NCBI GenBank assembly: GCA_011390055.1
Contig: JAABTC010000019.1
Span: 1 to 12,866, forward strand
Direction: 5' to 3'
Source: Burkholderiales bacterium
GTDB lineage: Bacteria; Pseudomonadota; Gammaproteobacteria; Burkholderiales; Burkholderiaceae_C
Length of the DNA stretch: 12,866 nt
In this document: piece by piece, positions 7,768 to 12,866 of the stretch
Layout: every line of letters starts with the position of its first letter
How positions within the stretch are numbered: the first letter of the stretch is position 1
Program-made: the position numbers and the translations under genes
Notes under the pieces: generated by a model
What the model was told of the DNA's origin: nothing
Database searches by the model: none
Seen by the model: only the letters and a program-made list of their open reading frames with translations

Positions 7768-9396
7768 TCAGCTCACGCCGCTGAACAGCCGGCGCGAGAA
7801 CCAGCCGAGGTTCTCGTCGAGGATGCGCAGTTCGGTTTCGCGCACCAGGCGTTCGAACTCGCGCCGGGCGTCGGCGCTGGCCAGCTTGGTGGCCTGCACG
7901 ACCAGAAAGCGCTGCATGTCGGCGTAAGTCTTGGCGCGCGCTTCGAGGTCGCTCGCCGCCGCCCACGACAGGAAGCCGACCGCCGCCACGGGCAGCGCCA
8001 CGGCCAGCAATCCGCTCCACTGGCCGACCAGCGCCGCGCTGACGTCGGGCATCGCGCCGAGCAGGGCCAGCAGCTTGGCCGCGGTCGCCAGCAAGGCGGT
8101 GCCGGAAAACAACCAGAAGCAGCGGTGGGCCAGTCGCAACTGCGCGGCTGCGCTCTTCGCGGCAGCCTCGAAGTAGCGCAGCTGGCCGCCCACACCCGTC
8201 AGGCGCGCTTGCAGGTAGGCTGCGCGGCGCTGCCGCCAGTCGTCGATTTCGCTTGCGCCGTCCGAGCGCCGCCGTATCGCCTGCAGCACCGCGACGCTGC
8301 GCAACAGCGGCGCAAAGGCACGCGGGAAGGGCAAGCCGAGCGGGAAGTCGAGCGCAGCGTGGGTGGCCGCTGCAGCTTCCAGCGAGCGCATGGTCTCGGC
8401 CAGCAGCCGGGTCAAGGCCCAGACGCGACCGGCCGAGCTGCGATGCAGGGCCTGGTGGGTGCGCAGGCCGATCGACAACAACACGACCTCGAGGGCGAGC
8501 AGGCCGAAGACCCAGGGCGCGGGCAGCTTGGTGGCGAGCAGCGCCAGCACTGTGGCGGCGATGTGCAGCACGATGATGGCCACCGCGGCACGTTTGAACA
8601 GGCCGCTGTGGCGCCGGGTGGTCAGGCTGGCGCAGCGGCGCACGGCCTCGGCCAGCAGTGCGGGGGGCGGCAATGCGCCGCTGGGCAGCCCCAGGGGCGG
8701 CAGCTCGCGCAGCTCGGCCGGCAGGCCTGGAACCTCGAAAGCATGGCCATTGGGCCACGCGGCCACGGGCAGCAACGGCGACACATGCACACGGTCGCCT
8801 TGGCGCGTCACGTCGAGCTGCAACACCGGCTTGCCCACGCGCACCGCGTGGTCGATCAGCGCGCGCGTGCCACCGGGTCTTCCCGGAGCCGCGGCACGCA
8901 GCAGGCAGACCAGCACATCGCTGTCTTCCACGATCGCGAGGTTGACGTCCTCGAACTGCTCTTGGCGCAAGGCTGAGCTGCTTGCCACGCGGCACTCGAT
9001 CACCTGCGGCAAGGCGAGCAGCGCGCGCGCGGTGGACGCCTGCTCCGGGCTGAAGTCGGGCGTTCCGCTGGCATCGGTGGCCCCGAGGTAGGCATCGAGC
9101 CACTGCGGCAGCAGCACGCGTTGCCACCAGCCCAGCGCAGCGCAGCTCTGGCTGAACAACGTGTCGGCGCCGATGGCGACCTGGGACAGCCCGCAGAGGA
9201 AGTGGTGCTCGGTCAAGCCGAGCAGCGCGGGCAGACGGGTCAGGCGCTCGGTCAGCTGGGCGGCCAGATCGGCTTCGAGCGCAGCGCGCTCGGCAGGGCC
9301 CAGCCCGGTGGGGTCGAACAACTGGCGGGAACCGGCGAAACCGATCTGCACCACCAGGGGCACGGTCGGGGTGATCGTGGCGGGGTCGGCCTGCAT
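7768..9396 (-). CDS. SLOG-like nucleotide-sensor domain fused to a four-helix membrane (SLATT-like) effector
   Basis: A 542-residue protein on the minus strand. Residues about 14-195 form a SLOG-like Rossmann fold: VQIGFAGSRQLFD (17-28), GLSQVAIGADTLF (69-81), VEDSDVLVCLL (156-166), then GGTRALIDHAVRVGKPVLQL (175-194). The last is the characteristic GGT...A...GKPV pattern. A linker leads to two hydrophobic hairpins, at about 270-288 with 295-311 and 425-447 with 459-481. A charged C-terminal helical region ends ETELRILDENLGWFSR, like the tail of SLATT/DUF4231-type 2TM proteins. SLOG domains bind nucleotides or NAD derivatives (as in Thoeris ThsA) and SLATT domains are proposed membrane-pore effectors; this is family knowledge. 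Ligand-gated membrane damage is inferred here. The ATG start has no clear Shine-Dalgarno. The gene is divergent from the SIR2-TIR gene. SLOG assignment is fairly firm, SLATT less so. Confidence 0.75.
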   Translation of the reverse strand: MQADPATITPTVPLVVQIGFAGSRQLFDPTGLGPAERAALEADLAAQLTERLTRLPALLGLTEHHFLCGLSQVAIGADTLFSQSCAALGWWQRVLLPQWLDAYLGATDASGTPDFSPEQASTARALLALPQVIECRVASSSALRQEQFEDVNLAIVEDSDVLVCLLRAAAPGRPGGTRALIDHAVRVGKPVLQLDVTRQGDRVHVSPLLPVAAWPNGHAFEVPGLPAELRELPPLGLPSGALPPPALLAEAVRRCASLTTRRHSGLFKRAAVAIIVLHIAATVLALLATKLPAPWVFGLLALEVVLLSIGLRTHQALHRSSAGRVWALTRLLAETMRSLEAAAATHAALDFPLGLPFPRAFAPLLRSVAVLQAIRRRSDGASEIDDWRQRRAAYLQARLTGVGGQLRYFEAAAKSAAAQLRLAHRCFWLFSGTALLATAAKLLALLGAMPDVSAALVGQWSGLLAVALPVAAVGFLSWAAASDLEARAKTYADMQRFLVVQATKLASADARREFERLVRETELRILDENLGWFSRRLFSGVS

Positions 9397-9484
9397 CGCG
9401 TGTGATTGTCGCTGCCGGTAAGCGATGTTTGACCGTGTGTGCAGAATCGCTCAAACTGCCCGCTGTCATCTGGAGGTCCGGCGC
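9397..9484. promoter_or_regulatory. Divergent intergenic region likely holding both promoters
   Basis: These 88 bases separate the minus-strand SLOG gene from the plus-strand SIR2-TIR gene and must carry promoter information for both if each is expressed independently. TTGACC at 9429-9434 is a fair -35 for the + strand, and TTGAGC (reverse complement of 9449-9454) for the - strand. Neither has a -10 better than about 3 of 6 at 16-17 bases. Shared control of the two transcription units is plausible but unproven. Confidence 0.45.
9421..9456. repeat. Two interleaved 6-base inverted repeats in the divergent promoter region
   Basis: AGCGAT (9421-9426) pairs with ATCGCT (9446-9451), and GTTTGA (9427-9432) pairs with TCAAAC (9451-9456). 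The arms cross, so they could form alternative hairpins or mark operator half-sites. Six-base matches in a region this size can arise by chance, so this is only suggestive. Confidence 0.35.
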
Positions 9485-9487
9485 TTG
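9472..9487 (+). promoter_or_regulatory. Ribosome-binding site fixing a TTG start for the SIR2-TIR gene
   Basis: GGAGG at 9472-9476 is followed after eight bases by an in-frame TTG at 9485-9487. The only upstream in-frame ATG (9425) has no Shine-Dalgarno and adds 20 residues without the look of a domain. The TTG is therefore preferred. Confidence 0.75.
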
Positions 9488-10870
9488 AGCAACCTGCTGC
9501 ATCTGCACTCGCCCCTGGCGACACTCGATGACGATGCCTGGGACGACCTGCTCAACTTCATCGACGAGCGGCGCGTCATCCCGATCATCGGGCCGGAATT
9601 GCTGACGGTCGATACCGACACCGGGCCGCGCCTGCTGTACGACTGGTTGGCCGAGAAGCTCGCTGTCAAGCTCGGCGTCGACACGGCCCTGCTGCCTGTG
9701 CCCTGCACGCTCAACGACGTGGTCTGCTGGTTTCTTTCCTCGCGCGGTCGCCGCGAGGAGGCGTACACGCGTCTGCGCAGCATCCTGCGCGACGCCAGCT
9801 TCGCACCCCCGAAGGCGCTGACGCAGCTCGCGCAGATCACCGACTTCAACCTCTTCGTCACCACCACCTTCGACCCGCTGCTGGAACAGGCGGTCAATGC
9901 GGTGCGCTTCGACGGCGCCCAGTCGACCGAAGTCATCGCCTACGCGCCGAATCGTGTGGCCGACCTGCCGCGCGAGCGCGAAAAGCTCGAGCGCCCGGTC
10001 GTCTACCACCTGCTCGGCCGCCTGTCGGCGTCGCCGACCTACGTGATCTGTGACGAAGACATGCTCGAGTTCATCTGCGGCTTGCAGAGCGAGCACTTGA
10101 CGCCCGAAAAGCTCTTTCACGAACTCGAGCACAGCCACCTGCTGCTCATCGGCGGCAATTTCACCAACTGGCTGGCTCGCCTGTTCCTGCGCATGGCCAA
10201 GCGGCGGCGGCTGTCGGACCCGCGCGATGTGGGCGAAGTGCTGGCCGACAGCCACTCGGGCAGCGATGCCCGCCTGATGGCCTTCCTGCAACAGGTCAGC
10301 GTGCGCACCCGCATCTACAGCGGCGCAGCGGAGTTCGTCGACGAGCTGCACCGCCGCTGGCTCGCGCGCCGCTCGCCCGCCCAGGTGATCGCACTGAACG
10401 CCCCGCAGCGGTTCCTGCCGCCTGCGCGCGAGATGCCGGACCACGCGGTCTTCATCAGCTACGCGCGCGACGACCTGGCTGCGGTGCAGAAGCTCAAGGC
10501 CGGCCTGGACGCCGCCGGCATTGCCACGTGGTTCGACCTGGAACGCCTGGAAGGTGGCGACGACTACGACCGCAGCATCCGCCGCAACATCGCGCGCTGC
10601 GGCTTCTTCATCCCCGTCATCTCCGCGACGACACAACGCCGCCACGAAGGCTACTTCCGCCGCGAATGGAGCTACGCCCATGACCGCGTTCGCGGCATGG
10701 CCGACGGCGCGTCTTTCGTCGTCCCGGTCTGCATCGATGCCACCGGCCGTGGTGAGGCGCTGGTGCCCGACAGCTTCAAGCCGCTGCACTTTTCACGCTT
10801 GACCGGGGGCGAGGTCACGCCGGAGTTCGTGCAGCGCCTGCGCGAGCTGAGCAGCGGGCGTGACGCATGA
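9485..10870 (+). CDS. SIR2-like / TIR two-domain protein
   Basis: A 461-residue soluble protein. Residues about 18-240 resemble a SIR2-family Rossmann fold: RRVIPIIGPELL (29-40) where active members have GAGxS, FVTTTFDPLLE (124-134) where they have TxN-x-D, VVYHLLGR (172-179) where they have LHG, and HLLLIGGNFTNWLARLF (218-234). Both residues needed for NAD hydrolysis in enzymes such as ThsA (Asn and His) thus seem replaced by Thr128 and Leu177. Residues about 319-450 are a TIR domain: HAVFISYARDD (320-330), WFDLERLEGGD (349-359), and YFRREWSYAHD with Glu394 at the position of the catalytic Glu of NAD-cleaving TIRs. The expected role is TIR-driven NAD cleavage or cyclic-ADPR-type signal production, with SIR2 as a non-catalytic binding module (inference). 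Its stop overlaps the STAND start by 4 bases, so the two are probably partners. Confidence 0.85.
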   Translation: MSNLLHLHSPLATLDDDAWDDLLNFIDERRVIPIIGPELLTVDTDTGPRLLYDWLAEKLAVKLGVDTALLPVPCTLNDVVCWFLSSRGRREEAYTRLRSILRDASFAPPKALTQLAQITDFNLFVTTTFDPLLEQAVNAVRFDGAQSTEVIAYAPNRVADLPREREKLERPVVYHLLGRLSASPTYVICDEDMLEFICGLQSEHLTPEKLFHELEHSHLLLIGGNFTNWLARLFLRMAKRRRLSDPRDVGEVLADSHSGSDARLMAFLQQVSVRTRIYSGAAEFVDELHRRWLARRSPAQVIALNAPQRFLPPAREMPDHAVFISYARDDLAAVQKLKAGLDAAGIATWFDLERLEGGDDYDRSIRRNIARCGFFIPVISATTQRRHEGYFRREWSYAHDRVRGMADGASFVVPVCIDATGRGEALVPDSFKPLHFSRLTGGEVTPEFVQRLRELSSGRDA

Positions 10871-12866
10871 GCCTGGCCACCGCCGCCCACACCGCGGTCG
10901 ACGCCGAGCACCCCTGGCTCGGCCTGGCCTCGTTCAACGAGGAGACGCTGGCGTACTTCTATGGTCGCGAAGACGAAGTCGCCGAACTCGGACGCCGCGT
11001 CCAGCGCAAGTTGCTGACCGTGCTGTTCGGCCAAAGCGGCCTGGGCAAGACCTCGATCCTGCGCGCCGGCATCGTGCCTCGGCTGCGTCCCCAGGGTTAC
11101 AGCCCCGTCTATGTGCGCATCGACTACGGCCGCGACGCGCCGGCGCCGGCCGAGCAGATCAAGCAAGCCATCCTCCGGGAGACGCTGAGTTCGGGTACGT
11201 GGTCGCAAACCGGCGCTGCGGTGGAAGGCGAGTCGCTATGGGAGTTCCTGCACCACCGCGACGACATGCTGAAAGACGCGACCGGCCGCCCACTGACGCC
11301 TTTGTTGATCTTCGACCAGTTCGAGGAGATCTTCACGCTGGCACAGAGCGACGACTTCGGCCGCCAGCGCGCAGCGCAGTTCCTCGACGACCTGGCCGAC
11401 CTGGTCGAGAACCGTCCGCCCAAGGCGCTGGAAGCTCTGCTCGACAGCGACGACAGCGCGGCCGAACGCTTCGATTTCGCGCGCAGCGACTACCGCATCC
11501 TGATCGCGCTGCGCGAAGACTACCTGGCCCACCTCGAGGGTTTGAAAAGCGCGATGCCGAGCATCACGCAGAACCGCATGCGCCTGGCGCGCATGACCGG
11601 CGCGCAGGCGCTCGACGCGGTCGTCAAGCCCGGCGGCCGGCTGGTGTCGCAGGAAGTGGCCGAAGCCATCGTGCGCTTCGTCGCCGGCGGCGCCGAGCTG
11701 CGCAACGCCGAGGTCGAGCCGTCGCTGCTGTCGCTGATCTGCCGTGAACTCAACGTCGCGCGCATCGCCCAGGGCAAGAGCGAAATCTCGGCCGACCTGC
11801 TGGCCGGCTCGCACGCCACCATCCTGGCCGAGTTCTACCAGCGCGCGCTGGCCGACCAGCCTGCCGGCGTGCACCGCTTCATCGAGGAGGAACTGCTCAC
11901 CGACGGCGGCTTCCGCGAGAACATCGCGCAGGAGCGCGTGAGCAAGGCCTTTGCCGAGGCCGGCGCCGCATCCGATGCGCTGGCCAAGCTGGTCGACCGG
12001 CGCCTGTTGCGCATCGAGGAGCGGCTCGACATCCGCCGCGTGGAGCTCACGCACGACGTGCTGTGCAGCGTGGTGCTTGCCAGCCGCGACCTTCGCCACG
12101 AGCGCGAGGCGCTCGACGCGGCCGAGAAGCAGATCGCTGAGCAGCGTTCGCGCGAGGCGGCCACGCACAAGGCCCTGGTACGGGCACGCAAGATCGCCGC
12201 CGCCTGCGCCGCGCTGGCCGTGCTGGCGGTGGGCGCCGGCGCGTTCGGCTTCTACGGCATGCAGCAGGCCCAGGGCACCCGCGCGATGGCCGAAACCGCG
12301 CGCGGCGAGTCCGAGCGTCTGGTGGTCTACCTGCTCGACGATTTTTATCGCGAGCTCGAACCGGTGGGCCGGCTCGATCTGGTGGCCGATCTGGCGCGAC
12401 GCGCGATCGACTACTACAAGAGCCTGCCGGCCGAGCTGCAGACGCCGGCCACCGAGCGCAATCGCGCATTGGCCCAGGTTCGCTACGCCGGGGCTTTGCG
12501 CACTCAGTCCAAGCTCGCCGAGGCTCGCCAGGTCATCGACGACGCGATCGGTACGCTAGACCAGCAGTTTCAGCAGGGCGACCGCTCCGAGCCGACCGTG
12601 ATCGGACTGTCGATGGCACTGGCAACAAGGTCTCGCGTGTCCGACAGCGGCGGGCGCGACGCCGAGTCGATGCCAACTGCAGTGCGCTCGGTCGCGGTCA
12701 TCAAGCCACAAGCCGTAGCGCCGGGAGCGTCGGTGGCGCTGCGGCGCGCCTACGCCAGTGCACAGTGGCGACTCGGCTTTTCGCAGATGCGGCAGGGCCA
12801 GGAAGAGACGGCGATCGATACGCTGGAGTCCGCCGTCGGGGTTCTGAAGGGCATCGACAATCTGAG
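10867..12866 (+). CDS. STAND NTPase (nSTAND1-type) with membrane helix and TPR-like repeats, 3'-truncated by the window edge
   Basis: Open from the ATG in the ATGA overlap to the window end without a stop, giving 666 residues. HPWLGLASFNEETLAYFYGRE (about 15-35) is the usual nSTAND1 entry. Walker A is GQSGLGKT (55-62) and Walker B LLIFDQFEE (146-154). ILIALREDYLAHLE (about 211-224) and NRMRLARMT (236-244) are typical later ATPase motifs. A winged-helix-like end, RRVELTHDVL, is at about 390-399. A charged, probably coiled-coil helix (about 408-438) leads to a hydrophobic segment (about 443-464) that may cross the membrane. TPR-like helical repeats follow, for example RYAGALRTQSKLAEARQVID (539-558) and WRLGFSQMRQGQEETAIDTL (634-653). 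No effector domain lies before the ATPase. STAND proteins work as ATP-driven switches triggered through their repeats; the trigger here is unknown. Codon use is less GC-biased after about 12550. Confidence 0.9.
   Translation, partial: MSLATAAHTAVDAEHPWLGLASFNEETLAYFYGREDEVAELGRRVQRKLLTVLFGQSGLGKTSILRAGIVPRLRPQGYSPVYVRIDYGRDAPAPAEQIKQAILRETLSSGTWSQTGAAVEGESLWEFLHHRDDMLKDATGRPLTPLLIFDQFEEIFTLAQSDDFGRQRAAQFLDDLADLVENRPPKALEALLDSDDSAAERFDFARSDYRILIALREDYLAHLEGLKSAMPSITQNRMRLARMTGAQALDAVVKPGGRLVSQEVAEAIVRFVAGGAELRNAEVEPSLLSLICRELNVARIAQGKSEISADLLAGSHATILAEFYQRALADQPAGVHRFIEEELLTDGGFRENIAQERVSKAFAEAGAASDALAKLVDRRLLRIEERLDIRRVELTHDVLCSVVLASRDLRHEREALDAAEKQIAEQRSREAATHKALVRARKIAAACAALAVLAVGAGAFGFYGMQQAQGTRAMAETARGESERLVVYLLDDFYRELEPVGRLDLVADLARRAIDYYKSLPAELQTPATERNRALAQVRYAGALRTQSKLAEARQVIDDAIGTLDQQFQQGDRSEPTVIGLSMALATRSRVSDSGGRDAESMPTAVRSVAVIKPQAVAPGASVALRRAYASAQWRLGFSQMRQGQEETAIDTLESAVGVLKGIDNL

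Noticed and set aside
9425..9484. ATG at 9425 as the SIR2-TIR start
   Set aside because: It has no Shine-Dalgarno and lies within the likely promoter region, whereas the TTG at 9485 has GGAGG at ideal spacing.
7685..10789. A 1034-codon open frame on the minus strand, the longest in the window
   Set aside because: It runs antisense through the SIR2-TIR gene and out of frame through the SLOG gene. Its translation is low-complexity Arg/Ala/Gly-rich sequence with no recognisable domain, while the overlapped frames carry clear conserved motifs. It is an effect of GC-rich codon bias.
9485..10870. Reading the SIR2-TIR protein as part of a short prokaryotic Argonaute system (SPARTA/SPARSA)
   Set aside because: No APAZ domain follows the TIR or SIR2 part and no PIWI-like gene is adjacent in the window; the neighbour is a STAND NTPase.
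10860..11747. A 295-codon open frame starting 7 bases before the STAND gene
   Set aside because: It overlaps the STAND gene in another frame and lacks any motif; the STAND frame has Walker A, Walker B and downstream signatures.

Overview
The window reads as bacterial chromosome with very high G+C and strong G/C bias at third codon positions. The gene content (FGGY glycerol kinase, a Yej-type peptide ABC transporter) and protein style suggest a betaproteobacterium, probably Burkholderiales. That placement is inference from composition and protein resemblance, not from a marker gene. No rRNA, tRNA, CRISPR array, insertion sequence or integrase is visible, and no gene-free stretch exceeds about 110 bases.

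Left part (1-7747, all + strand). The window opens inside glpK, which lacks about its first 100 codons. After a 107-base gap, which holds a weak -10-like hexamer and a possible 17-residue leader ORF, comes a tight operon for a YejABEF-type oligopeptide importer. Its order is inner-membrane permease YejB, permease YejE (unusually long), periplasmic binding protein YejA, then two separate OppD/OppF-like ATPases. The two ATPases correspond to the halves of the fused YejF of E. coli. Gaps are 2, 18, 55 and -4 bases.

Right part (7768 to the end) looks like a nucleotide-signalling or immune-type locus. On the minus strand is a SLOG-like Rossmann domain fused to a C-terminal part with four membrane helices that resembles SLATT pore-type effectors. 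Divergent from it, across an 88-base region, are a SIR2-like/TIR fusion and, overlapping it by 4 bases, a STAND NTPase of the nSTAND1 type. The STAND protein has a coiled coil, one membrane helix and TPR-like repeats, and runs off the window end.

A working model (inference): the STAND protein senses a trigger through its repeats and activates the translationally coupled TIR protein. TIR then processes NAD to a nucleotide signal, and the divergent SLOG-membrane protein binds that signal and disturbs the membrane. This recalls Thoeris (TIR signal, SLOG sensor) but with a membrane effector. The SIR2-like domain has lost the residues needed for NAD hydrolysis in active relatives. Whether this gene set has been described before cannot be decided from sequence alone.
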